NCBI GenBank assembly: GCA_907165135.1 | Contig: OU015566.1 | Coordinates: 5,626,157 to 5,690,156, forward strand | DNA: 64,000 nucleotides | Direction: 5' to 3' | Origin: Oikopleura dioica | Lineage: Eukaryota > Chordata > Appendicularia > Copelata > Oikopleuridae | In this document: piece by piece, positions 1-10,400 of the stretch | Numbering within the stretch: position 1 is the first letter of the stretch | How the letters are laid out: each line of letters starts with the position of its first letter | Position numbers and translations under genes: made by a program | Notes under the pieces: model-generated | What the model was told of the DNA's origin: nothing | The model's database searches: none | Seen by the model: only the letters and a program-made list of their open reading frames with translations

Positions 1-182
1 AATAACTTTTCGATTTTTACTCAAACTAAAAATCAAATTTCAGAAAAATGGAATCGAGACAAAAATGCAAAGAATAATGAAAATTAATAAGCAACTAAAT
101 CTTTGTTATCTTACTGGCATTGCTGCTACAGGTCATTGGTTACTATGATTAATATAATTTTAAACAACTAAAATGAGTCATT

Positions 183-1731
183 TTAAATGACCATGAAAAA
201 GTCTTCCTTTTCACAAAGCTAACTGAAAAGAAATTCACGATTAATGATCCCTACAGCATAAATTATCCTGACCAAAGAAACTTCAGTCCAATTTGGTCGA
301 ATTCTCTAGGAGAAACCGATCTATTTGTCGGCATTCCAACTGTCAAAAGAGCTGCGGAAAGCTACCTCAGAGGTACTGGAAAGTTCTTCTTTCCAAATCA
401 ACATGAAATATGTTTTAAGACACACTGACTTCAATAAAGAATGATTTGAGGACCTTCAAAGATTCAGAAACCTTCAAAATCTCGATTGTTCTTTTTGTCG
501 GAAAAAGTGACAAAAATTATTTCGACGAACTTGTGGAAGAATATCAAGATGACCTGAGGATCGCTCATTGCTCCGCTCGCTCGCTCGCTCGCTCCGCTCT
601 GAAATTTTTTCGAGTCGAACAACTCGTCGCTTGCTCCGTTATTTTTTTTCGAAAATTTCAACCCTTGCTTAGTGACGATTTCGCGATTCTTATGGCTCCT
701 GATGATTATTACCACAAATATCTTGTCAAGCCGATAAGGTTCGTATTGTGAATATTCAATAAAATAAGCCCAAAAAAGCCCGACTTTTGGCGATTCCATG
801 GAGCGAATGTTCTGGCGAACGATGCAAGCTCTCGACTACATTTTCCTCTGGGAAAGCGCCATCGATTTTCCACTTTATCTTCAACTCGAAGACGACGTTC
901 TAGTCAGCCCTGGTTTCTTCCATTTCATCAGCGGTCATTTGAAAAGCCTTGAAAACCGAAGAGATTGGTTTTCACTCGAGTTTTCGCCGCTTGGCTTCAT
1001 TGGCAAAATGTTCAATAAAGAAAGTTTGCAGGCGCTGACGCAGTACAGCAAGTTATTTTTTGACGTGAAGCCGATTGATTGGATTTATTGGAGTTATATC
1101 AGAATGAAAGTTTGTTCTCCGGAGGTGACGAATCTTTTTCAACTCGAAAAAAACATTAACTTTTAAGTGGGACAAAGACAGATGCGAACGGGAACTTCGA
1201 AAAATTGTGATTCCCTGCAGCTCAAGAATTCCACTCCTCAGACATATTGGCTCGATTTCATCCCTCGACGGAAAAGTCCAGAATCTAGTTGACAGGCCGC
1301 AAGGAAACCCCGAAGTTTCGAAACTCCGTTGCACTGATAACATCGACTTATCAGAATTGAAAGCAATTTACTAGTAAGTTTTCTTCCTTGATTCCAGTTT
1401 CAAAATACTCTTTAGCTCTTCGAAAACAATTAAAGTTTTTTCAATGAAAGACAAGAAAACAACAATTGAAATTTCATTCCGCCACCTTCAGTCGCCAGAA
1501 AAGCTCATTTTTTACCATGGCTCCTCCCAAAAGCTTCCTGGCGAGCTGAGTAATCAATCCAAATCGAAAATTCCTTACACAACAAAGATATATGCAGATA
1601 TTTATGGAGAGGGATGGAAACATGTTCTGGACTTTTTCCAGTGCAATCACGGGAAAGGGCTTAGATTATTTTCAGAGATCTTCAGACTTCTAAGAGTAAC
1701 AACTTTTTTCTACAAGAAGTCTCTTTCTTGA
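183..1731 (+). CDS. MGAT4-like N-acetylglucosaminyltransferase paralog A, possibly degenerate
   Basis: Homologue of alpha-1,3-mannosyl-glycoprotein 4-beta-GlcNAc-transferase (GnT-IV), a Golgi enzyme that branches N-glycans; this function is known for the family and only inferred here. The pieces in order are: FVGIPTVKRAAESYL (about 325-378), VLFVGKSD (about 490-515), MAPDDYY (about 690-710), the donor-binding region LQLEDDVLVSPGFF (about 870-920), LEFSPLGFIGKMF (about 977-1015), KPIDWIYW, and a C-terminal lectin-like part ending at 1731. These match the neighbouring gene at 2028-5573 piece by piece. Introns are inferred near 382-442, 745-800, 1125-1167 and 1372-1418. The block between EYQDDL and ILMAPDDYY (about 560-680) is absent from the sister gene; it is Ser/Arg-rich if translated and may be an insertion or a GA..AG intron. 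The first exon and start are not certain; a possible ATG with a hydrophobic stretch lies at about 78. It may be expressed or decaying. Confidence 0.6.
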
Positions 1732-2027
1732 AATCAAGCCCGACGAAAAGATCCAAAACAACGACACTTGGTGTTAAAACCTCTTGCTCGATGAACAAAC
1801 TAAGTTCCGAAAAAACTATCATCAAAGCAATCAAAATCGAAGTCTCGAGCGATCATGAACCTTTTCTTCTTCATAAAATTGACATCTTTAGATCATAACC
1901 AGAAAATTCCTTCTGAGTTGTTTTTTTTTTATGATGAACATTATTACAATTATTCTAAATCATCCAGCAATGGTTATTTTGTGTAGCATCACGTGAGTTC
2001 TTGAAGGAATTGCTAGCCTCAGCGCTT
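1732..2027. other. Convergent 3' intergenic gap
   Basis: AT-rich spacer between the tails of the two convergent MGAT4-like genes. No coding potential was seen. It should hold both polyadenylation sites. Confidence 0.5.
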
Positions 2028-5000
2028 TTACAAGTTTTTTGCTCGGATTGAGTCGTTGAAGATCGCAAAGAAGCTTTCCTTTTTCTTAAAAGTGTCATTC
2101 AACTAGAGTTTTTTGGCTGCCGGGGGATTTACCTGAACGGGGGTTTGACCTGGCAGGTAAATCCGACGCTCAGGTCAAAACCCCGTTAGGCAAATCTGAC
2201 GCCAGGAAAATTCCCCGTTTTGATCAAAGTTTCATTGGGGTGGTGTCTGGAGTCGACAAAAAATCCCGACAAAAAATTTTGTCGAAATACCATAAAAAAT
2301 TTCCAAATCGGGCTTCGGCTGTCGACCAGAAAATTTCGACAATTTTTTTCCGCGAAACAAAAATGAAACACAAACTGATCCCTCTTTAACCCAGTCAATC
2401 AAAAATGAAAGGGATCACAAAATGAAAATTTTGCGATTTTTCCTGTCGAAATTCCATAAAAAATTTTCAAATCGGGCTTGCGCTGTCGAAATTTTTTTGT
2501 CGATTCCAGACACCACCCCGTTTCATTCATTCTTAAAAATGATTTTAATAACAATAATTATATTCAAAATCTATCAAAAATCAAATTTTTGCCGATTTTC
2601 TAGTTTAGGATTTCTAGTTTTATGACACAGTTTAAGAAAGCCACGTAGCTGAGCATAATTTGAACACTGTATCAAGGGGTCTGGGTCGTGCCCGAAAGGC
2701 GATTCATGGGACCGGAAGTTCCGAAATGGGTACCAGAACTCTTCATTTGAGTCATCGGTAGGCTTGAAAAAATGCTAGTAAAATACTACTGACCTGCCAT
2801 CTAGTGCCAAGGGTTAGGGTTAGGGCTAGAATAGTGAAAGGGGGCGCAAGAATGGCACACTCCACTTTGTGTCGGGGTCAAAACTTCGCACCTGGAAAGA
2901 ACGAGCAGGATCTCCTGCCGAGCAAATAAGATGCAAGGGTCCGCCGACATGTGCTAACTCCTGCAGAGACTGCTCTCAGCGCAAAATCGGAGCTGCACTC
3001 GGCACGAGATGTATGAGCCATTGTCAATGGTCCATTGAGTAAATATGATCACAGGACAGATTGAGCTCAAGATTAGGATCAATCTCAGTCGCGGATAAGC
3101 TTCAAATATGAAAAAATTGAAGACTCAAAAATAAAAATTGGTCAATTCTTGCCTCAAGGGGTAATCGAGGGCGTAGATTCCGATTTCGGCGTCAAAACTG
3201 ACTTCAAAAGATCCCCACCACGGTTTTGGACGAAATGGTCCTCGCACGGACCAAAATTGTTAAAACCAGGGTTAAGGGTATCAAGTAAATATTTTTTAAT
3301 TAATCTTACCCTACCGAATTGTCATTTTTAGCCGACCCGCAAAAACACCTCAGGAACCCTCACCCTAACCCTAACCAAGAGTAGTCGAAGTGTAATCTAA
3401 AGATAGCTAAGCGATAGATATCTACAGTTTTATTTCTTTTTTCAAAACTTCAAGGCATTTCTGCGCGAAAGCTAATTTTTCGACTCTCGTGAGGTGTAAA
3501 ATAACTAGGATGGCCACACAAAAAAATCTTATTATTCGTATCCTTAATCTTATCCTTATTTCGCCAATCGTAAGCTAAAAATTAGGCAAGATTTGTCCAA
3601 CTTATATTTTTTCGCATTATTGTCAATAATTTATCGAGACTTATACGCGGCTGAGCTTGATCCTGATCTTGGACTCAATATGCCCTGTGATCATACACTG
3701 TACTTACTCAATGGCTCACACATCTCATGCCGAGTGCAGCTCTGATTTTGCGCTTAGGGCAGTCTCTGCAGGAGTTAGCACATGTCGGCGGACCCTTGCA
3801 TCCTATTTGCTCGGCTGGAGATCCTGCCCGTTCTTTCCAGGTGCGAAGTTTTGACCCCGACACAAATCTTCGTTTCAACCGGACGGTTTGGTCACTCCTG
3901 AGGTTTACACCGTTTTAGTTCACGAAATCCCATTTCCGGGACAAAATTAGACTTTCTAGCGACCCAAGCGGCCACTGTGATGCAGGTCAGCAGCATTTTA
4001 TAAATCCATTGACGTGTTCTTGAGTCCATTTCGGAACTTCCGGTCCAATAAATTGCCTTGCATGAGACTCCTTCATATTGTGCCAAAATGAAAGCTCAAC
4101 TTCTTAGCTTTCTAAAGCTGTATCATAAGACCCCTAAGCATCGCTAGAAAAATCGATTATCTAACAACCCTAAAATAATTAATTTTCTAAATAATTAATT
4201 GAATCAAAGTCAAGTTGAAGCGTTACATTTTTTCGTTAGAAAAACGGCGCTTTTACCTGAACGGGGATTTGACCTGAGCGTTGAATTTACCTGTCAGGTC
4301 AAACCCCCGTTTAGGTAAATCCGACGCCAGGTCAAACCCCCGTTCAGGTAAATCCGCCGGCAGCCGAGTTTTTTTGTATAAAAATACCTTGTTTATCATG
4401 AAAACAAGCTTTTCCCGGCGGATTATTTGTCCAACTGGTCTGTTCGCTTGAGGTTATCATGTCAATTTTAATATCAGCTGGAATAATCTGATGAAAATCA
4501 ATGGTTCCAGAGGTAATAACGAGATTTTGCGGGGACTGAAGATGGCTGAAGTGAAATTCTATCGTGGTGTCTTTTTGAGAAGCTTGGAGAAAAAGACCTC
4601 TCTTCCCATAATAAAATTCGAGAACATCCTTTTTGTTCAAGTTAGTCACAATTTTTCCCGCCTCAATCGTCGGATTCAAGTCGCCCAAGTGCGAAATTTT
4701 CCCCTGAAGGGATGAAACGCGCCCCACGTGATGAAGAAAGTTCTTTCCGTGAACTGGAACTGCAACTTTGTCCACAAGCGATTTGCATCTCTCCGCGTCG
4801 TATGAGGGCAGACAAGCTTTCATTTTCACGAACGCCCAGTAGATCACGTCGATTGGTTTGATTCGATAGAAAAGCTTCGTATAAGTGATGAGATCATGAA
4901 GACTAGTTTTTCTGAAGAGCTTTCCAATAAAGCCCATTTCGGAGAACTCAAGTGAGACCCAATCTGGGTCGTCTTTTCTCTGCTGGATTTGCATCATCAG

Positions 5001-5573
5001 AAATTGGAAGAATCCACGGTCGATGACCAGATCATCCTCAAGCTGAAGAAAGTAGTCGTACTCGAGGCCAATGTTCCACATGAAAAGATAGTCCAGGCAT
5101 TGCCGGGTTCTCCAGACGATGCGATCGTCTGAATCTCCCCAGTTGTGCTTGATGTCGACAAGATCGGATCCGTAGTAGTCAGAGGGAGCAACCACGATCT
5201 TTGTTGTTTCCGATTCGTATTTATCCACGAGCTCGGCATAGTACTCTTCATCATTGGCTACAGAATAAGTAAAACTTGTTTTCATATTGGGAGTACCTCC
5301 GACATAAAGTAGAACTTTGATGTCAATAACGTTTGAAAAATTTTCTGTAAAGTGATTAAGGTCATTCAGTAAATACTGCATTGTATCGCTGAGATATTCT
5401 TCTCCGTGTCTCTTGATTGTTGGAATCCCGATCAGCAACGTTGGGACTTCAAGTTCTTCCGAAGAGACGTTTGAATCTTCTGGCAGCAAGGGCCCATGCT
5501 TGTTATTTAACAATTTTATCAGCAAGAAAGCTGCGAAAATTCCGACAAGAAAAACCCTCGAGTAATCGAAGAT
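2028..5573 (-). CDS. MGAT4-like beta-1,4-N-acetylglucosaminyltransferase
   Basis: Golgi type II glycosyltransferase of the GnT-IV family, which adds a beta-1,4 GlcNAc branch to the alpha-1,3 mannose arm of N-glycans. The main exon (about 5573-4396) encodes a hydrophobic anchor (FLVGIFAAFLLIKLL), then LLIGIPTIKRHGEEYL, LQLEDDLVIDRGFF (the acidic donor/metal motif EDD), LEFSEMGFIGKLF and a C-terminal beta-rich domain. The open frame runs on into a transposon (to 4344), but the vertebrate family ends in an AILNEIH-type motif. A matching tail, FFAIFNDSIRAKNL followed by a stop, lies at 2084-2028, beyond the transposon. The last intron is therefore about 2.3 kb and contains the whole element. Splice phase fits a GG..AG pair (CAA/GG..AG/AAA) better than GT..AG. 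The start is unclear: an ATG at about 5583 is one base out of frame with the anchor, next to a GGG run, which could be an assembly slip or a missed exon. Confidence 0.8.
2115..4365. mobile_element. 2.25-kb nested inverted-repeat (foldback) transposon with 9-bp TSD
   Basis: Both ends read GGCTGCCGG(G/C)GGATTTACC inwards and are followed by alternating 16-17 bp units (TTTACCTGAACGGGGG and TTTGACCTGGCAGG types). The target-site duplication GAGTTTTTT stands at 2106-2114 and 4366-4374. Inner segments also mirror each other: about 2870-3085 against 3655-3865; 2708-2730 against 4026-4046; and short TTAGGG-like tracts near 2808-2825 against their complement near 3359-3374. No transposase frame was seen, so it is non-autonomous. 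It carries the smaller element at 2237-2519. The 9-bp TSD and long repeat-built ends fit foldback or Mutator-like (MULE) elements. It lies in the last intron of the MGAT4-like gene. Confidence 0.88.
2237..2519. mobile_element. 283-bp hAT-like MITE nested in the 2.25-kb element
   Basis: Terminal inverted repeats of 27 bp with one mismatch begin GGGGTGGTGTCTGGAGTCGA at the left and have the complementary order at the right. The 8-bp TSD GTTTCATT lies at 2229-2236 and 2520-2527. Inner arms around 2278-2345 and 2430-2500 are also complementary. There is no counterpart in the other arm of the host element, so it inserted after the host did. The 8-bp TSD is typical of hAT elements. Confidence 0.88.
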
Positions 5574-5838
5574 TTAAGCATAAATCTCCGGCAAAGTAAG
5601 AATATTTCTCTCAATAGCTAAAGATTGCATTCTGATCAACGTCAATAAAATTTTAACAATCGGAGAAAAAGTCACTGAATATTTTCTGCAAGGCAAAGCA
5701 GCGCCTTTTGAAAACTGGATCAAATAGCCGAAACGAAGAAATCGGAAGAATACCACCAGTACGCGCACTTTATTGTTAGAAATATAGTTTTTGTTAGGAG
5801 AATGTAAGGGTAACGAGAGATTATTAGTTCATAAGAAA
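5574..5838. other. Intergenic gap
   Basis: 5' flank of the MGAT4-like gene and 3' flank of the phospholipase-like gene on the same strand. No supported gene was seen. Confidence 0.4.
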
Positions 5839-6899
5839 TCAACAACCGCCAATAGCAGTGAGGAGATTGTCCATGCAGCATTCTTGGGTGTCAGCATCGT
5901 AAAGTGTTGATCCGCAACACTGTCTTCCAGTACCGTTCTTGTTCATTTTGTATGGATGGCTACATAACAAAATAAATAAAATAAAAGGCAAGATACTACC
6001 GATTCATTCCGGATCCGCAGCATTTTTCTTCAGTTTCTTCCTTGTCGATCTTAATCCGTTTATCTGGATTTTGATGACTACATTGAGATCTACTGAAGCC
6101 TCCAAGTTGTTGACTGTGCTCGATTTTCCAGCCATCATCACTATTTTCCGCCTCTCTAAGTCGGAGGGTGAACGCCTTGTCGCACTCACAGATTTGTCTT
6201 TTACAGGTTCCTTTTGCATCTCCTTATAAGATTATTAGAGTTTAGACTGAAATGATACTCTTACGGCATTGGATCTCATTATTAAGCTTGTTGACTTTAA
6301 ATTTGTATTTCGTCTCTGGTTTGCATTCGGCTCCATGGTCCATTTCGGCGCATCTGTAGCATTGTTTTTGACGCTTGCAAACTCTGTCCACATTGTCTTG
6401 CTTAAGGTTAGGGTAGGCAAATGCACAGAGTCTCCAAAATCTTCGTATAAGAAAAACGAAAGTTATTGATTACAGAAAACGCTGAGCATTTGCCGAACCT
6501 AAACGGAACGCCCATCCCTTTTTGAAGCGGAAAATTTCCCATCTGGAAACACCAGCATCCGTATTGCCAGAATTTCTGGAGCGGATCTTCTGACTTTCCC
6601 CTCTTTTCGAACTCTATCACCATGGTGTCGATGTTATCATGTACTAATTCACAGTTGTAAATCGTCTGGAACAAATAAAAATTGATTACCAATTCCCCTT
6701 ATACGTTCCGATTTATAACTTGTCCTGGTTTATCACGCAAATTCGGTATATCAGAATCAAACATGTCTGATATTTCGTAGTAACCTCTGAAAACTTCCGT
6801 AGTACTAACTTCAGAGGCTGGCGTCGTCTCAAGAGATCGACGATGACGTGAGAAAGTTGCGAAGGTGGTTGAAATCATCGCAACGAAAAAACGAATCAT
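5839..6899 (-). CDS. Secreted phospholipase A2-like protein lacking the catalytic His-Asp
   Basis: Five exons join in frame. The first exon has a signal peptide (MIRFFVAMISTTFATFS) followed by a dibasic stretch RHRR. The second carries the PLA2-like core FWQYGCWCF and KGMGVP. The third gives DNVDRVCKRQKQCYRC, which aligns with the family motif CCxxHDxCY. The later exons are Cys-rich (CKRQICECD, EEKCCGSGMN, GRQCCGSTLYD, ECCMDNL). In the family the His of HDxCY is the general base and the Asp binds calcium; here these positions are Gln and Lys, so esterase activity is not expected. The many extra cysteines in the C-terminal half are unlike classical secreted PLA2. Introns have GT..AG ends and are mostly 40-90 bp. 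It may act as a binding or structural secreted protein; the role is unknown. Confidence 0.72.
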
Positions 6900-7452
6900 C
6901 TTACTTTTTTATCAAAAGTGCGAACTTCTGTGTTTATTCGCCCACTTTATAGAACTCGTGGCTAATACAGGATTAACGAAAATAAGACTCAAAAAGTATC
7001 AACAGATTACTGTTGGTTCTATTCTTACGCTGACCGGAGCGTATTTGACCAGGAAACTTGTCGATTCAGGTTCGAGTCATCGTCTATTATTACAGGGTTC
7101 CTAACTGCACAACCGGATACTCCGCGTGGTCCGACACTTGTCCCTCCAGCCCGCTAAAGTTGCTGTAATAGATCCCACCTGCAATGTCAGTCCTGCAACA
7201 AAGAAACAAATTTGACGATTTTCTTCAAAGTTGTATCGAAAGAAAACAGTCCGCGTTTGTACTGTCCGTATTGTGAAAAATTTTATTAGAAGCTGGCGAA
7301 AGTAGAAAAGAATAATAACGAAAGAAATGAAGAAATCGAAGGCCAGATGAAACGAACTGATAGTGGGAACTTTTCGGGATTCTCTTTTTTACAAATATTG
7401 CAGAAGATAGAAGAGGGATGAACGTTTTCTGTTGTTGATTGCACATGTTTGC
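6900..7452. other. Gap downstream of DNAJC13
   Basis: 3' region of the DNAJC13 gene and 5' flank of the PLA2-like gene. On the minus strand, a 3' splice-site-like TTGTTGCAG at about 7200 precedes a short open frame to 7090 (IAGGIYYSNFSGLEGQ). It could be an alternative last exon, but no homology was recognised. Confidence 0.3.
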
Positions 7453-10400
7453 TCATGATGGCGGCGGGGCATTGGCTACTCCTGCAGAACCCTAGTAAAT
7501 CAACGGTAAATGAGCGAAAAAGGCGATATTCGAACCTGTGTCAGATAACCAGCATGGGCGGTACCGGATTGAATCGCCAGAACTGGCCTGTCTTCAATAA
7601 ATAAGTCGTGTCTCTGGGAAGAATAGGATTTCCAGATTTCAGACTCGTCGAGGATTTCAGCGACCTAAATTTCTTTCTTTCTCTGGTTCAACTTTTCATT
7701 TTACCTGCGGCCCATATTCAGGACATTCCATGAAGGCCTTCAAAATCTTGACAATCTGCGCTTTTGACGACTTATTCACGCGATTCAGAGACAATTCCTA
7801 AAGCGACTGTAAATTTAGAAAATTATCGAAAAGGTAACCTCGAGGAGAGCTTTGACGAACTCGCCATCGTTTGAGATCGCCTGGGCTGTAAGGTTTGAAT
7901 TACTGTGGTTCGTAGCTCGGAATATCGTTTCGAACGCTATCATCGCCATTTGATCGTCAATAAGACATCGCTAGAATCACATTACCATCTAATCAATTTG
8001 CCATGGCTACCTTGAGAGCTCTGAGCGAGCCTTGAATCTCGCCGATTTGTCCAACGCAACTTGATTCCATGCACAAAGCGTTGAGTAAAAGAAGAATAGG
8101 TCTTAAATATTGCGTTTCTCCGAGTCGCTTTATCAAAGTCGGTAGAATTCCCATGCCAGGAACTACAAAAATCATCAGCAAAAGCGATCAAGAGTAAGGC
8201 CCTACCGAGTTTTGAAAGATTAATTTGAGTAGTGAAAAGACCGCAGCCAGCTTCGGAAAGTTGATCGAGCTCGTTTTGATCGACATTTCCGTTCGTTGGT
8301 TCTGTCAGATCCGTGATTCTGTCGAACAGCTGCGTGATGAATTCTTTCGGCCTTCTCAACTGCCAACCAGGGTTTTGAAGCAGGAGTCGGATATAAACAC
8401 CACCAAGGATAAACTCCTTGTTTGGAAGGAACGATTCAGTTGGGGGTTTCCAGTCGATCTCGGGGTTCTTTGCTTGTTGCTGCGAAAGATCTCTGGCACT
8501 GCGTTCCAAATAAAGAGAAGTCTGCTGACGGGTCTCTTCGCTCCAGATCAATTCGGGGTTTTCGTGAATTCCTTCGTAAAGCGCTACCGAGGCTTCGGCA
8601 TTGTCGGCCATGGCATCGGCAAAAATTGGTGGAAGAAGCTTTGAAAGAGAAATTCGAACGCGCGGGCCGGATAGTCGATCAGATATTGCCTGATTAAAAT
8701 TGATAACAAGAATAATTTTAGTCGAATTCAAACCTTAGCGAGCAAAGCAGCAGCTTCTTTCCTCACAGCTGGCTCGGTGCTATTCGCAAACAAGTTTGTC
8801 GTGTACAAAACACCTCCAGTTGGAATAAATTGTTTCACTATTTCTGGATGTGAGCTCAGCGCGCTCAGGACTTGAAGGAAGAATTGGTGCTCTTGAGCAG
8901 TCAACCTTTCGACAACGAGCAAAATTGAGCTGAGAAGACGTTGTTGCGCGATAGCAAGGACGACTTCTTGGACCGAAGCGACGATTCCGAAAATTCGAAG
9001 GGTGTTCAGCTGGATCTCGCTTGTCGTGTGATCGTTAACGAAGAAGCTGCTGAGGAGACGGAGGCTGTTTACGCATTGCAAGGAATAGGGCTGATTCGCG
9101 GAGAGAACATGGAAGACTGAGCTCAGGGCCATTGAGGTTTGATTAAGTCGAGTTGGATCAACAGTTCCGTCGACTCCGATCGAGGCGAAATATTGAGCTT
9201 GATTACCAAGATAGTCAAGAAGCGATTTCAGATAGCCCTCGGGATCAGGAAGTTGGAATTGCGGCTGTTCGTTGAAAACGCGGACGAAAACGCCTTTTTG
9301 AAAATAGAAATTATTCTTTTCTAATGAGAAACTTACCATGAACAATGAGCTCTTCTGAATGTGCTGAGATCTTGAAATTCGCCATCCTCGATAAATCAAC
9401 TTCGCTTGCATCTCTCAGTGCTGTTTCCCGCTCTTTCTCCAAAAAGTCCGCGAGTTCGTTTCTCGCCATTCCTTCCCAAATAAGAAGCGGTGTTTCTGAG
9501 TTCGTTGTGAACAGCTTCAACATCAGCGCGAGATCTCCTTGCTCCATTAGACTGACGAGGTAGGAAGTCATGCAGCAATCCAGGCAGCGGCGGATATCCG
9601 CGTCTGTTTTTAGAGTTGGCAAAAGACCGGCGAGGACGATGATCGCATGGAGAGCTTGCTTTGCAAGTTTGTTTTTCTGCTCTTGTTTGTTGCTCTCCAT
9701 GTCTTTTTCGATCCCGGCTTCTTCTAACGTGTAGTCGTATTCGAACAGATACTCCATCAAAATCGGTAGCACGCCTTGATTGATCATCGATTTACGAAGC
9801 TCTGGAATCATTCCAAACGCAGCTACAGCTTCTACAGCCGCAAGTTGAAGTTGTACAAGGTGTGAGCAGAGAAGCCTGATGATATCTTCCAATAAGCTCT
9901 CTGGTTCTTCCGTCAGGCTTGCAACGCAAGATGGGAATTGCGCAGACATCGTCAGTGTCCTGCAGACAAAGAGACAGACCTTTGCGTCCAAGTCAGTGGC
10001 TTCGGAAGATTTTGAAAGGGTTCCCATGCAACGATTGAGCGATCTTCGCAACTCAAACAAGCCCTTTTCCCGATTCAACTCTTCAGCATTCAATGCCGAG
10101 CAGCAAACGGTGTAATACGCTAGCTCGACCGAAGGCGATAGAAGTTCCGCATCTACCTTTGAATAAAGCTGTTCGTCGTCAGTTTCAGACTTGACAGTTT
10201 CAACCAGCATCGGATAGCCGGCGTACTTGTACGGCTCGAGCTCAGAGCGATAGTTTTCGAACAGAATGGCTTGGGCCTTGATGAGTAAGCGGATGTTGAC
10301 AGGGTTAGGCCCGTCGACTTCATCTGATTTGGCAGCAAGTTGCTCGTACGCTTGGTTCACTGCTTGGAACATTTCCTTGCCCTCTGGATTTTTATCCGGA

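Noticed and set aside
2808-3375. TTAGGG/CCCTAA runs as a telomere or interstitial telomere
   Set aside because: Only two or three units each, mirrored inside the arms of a transposon, so part of that element.
7050-7095. GGTTCGAGTC as a tRNA T-arm
   Set aside because: The flanking bases do not pair as a T stem and no acceptor or anticodon arm fits.
7090-7200. Possible extra coding exon after DNAJC13
   Set aside because: The DNAJC13 tail is already complete at 7453 with the family-like end; the short frame has no recognised match.
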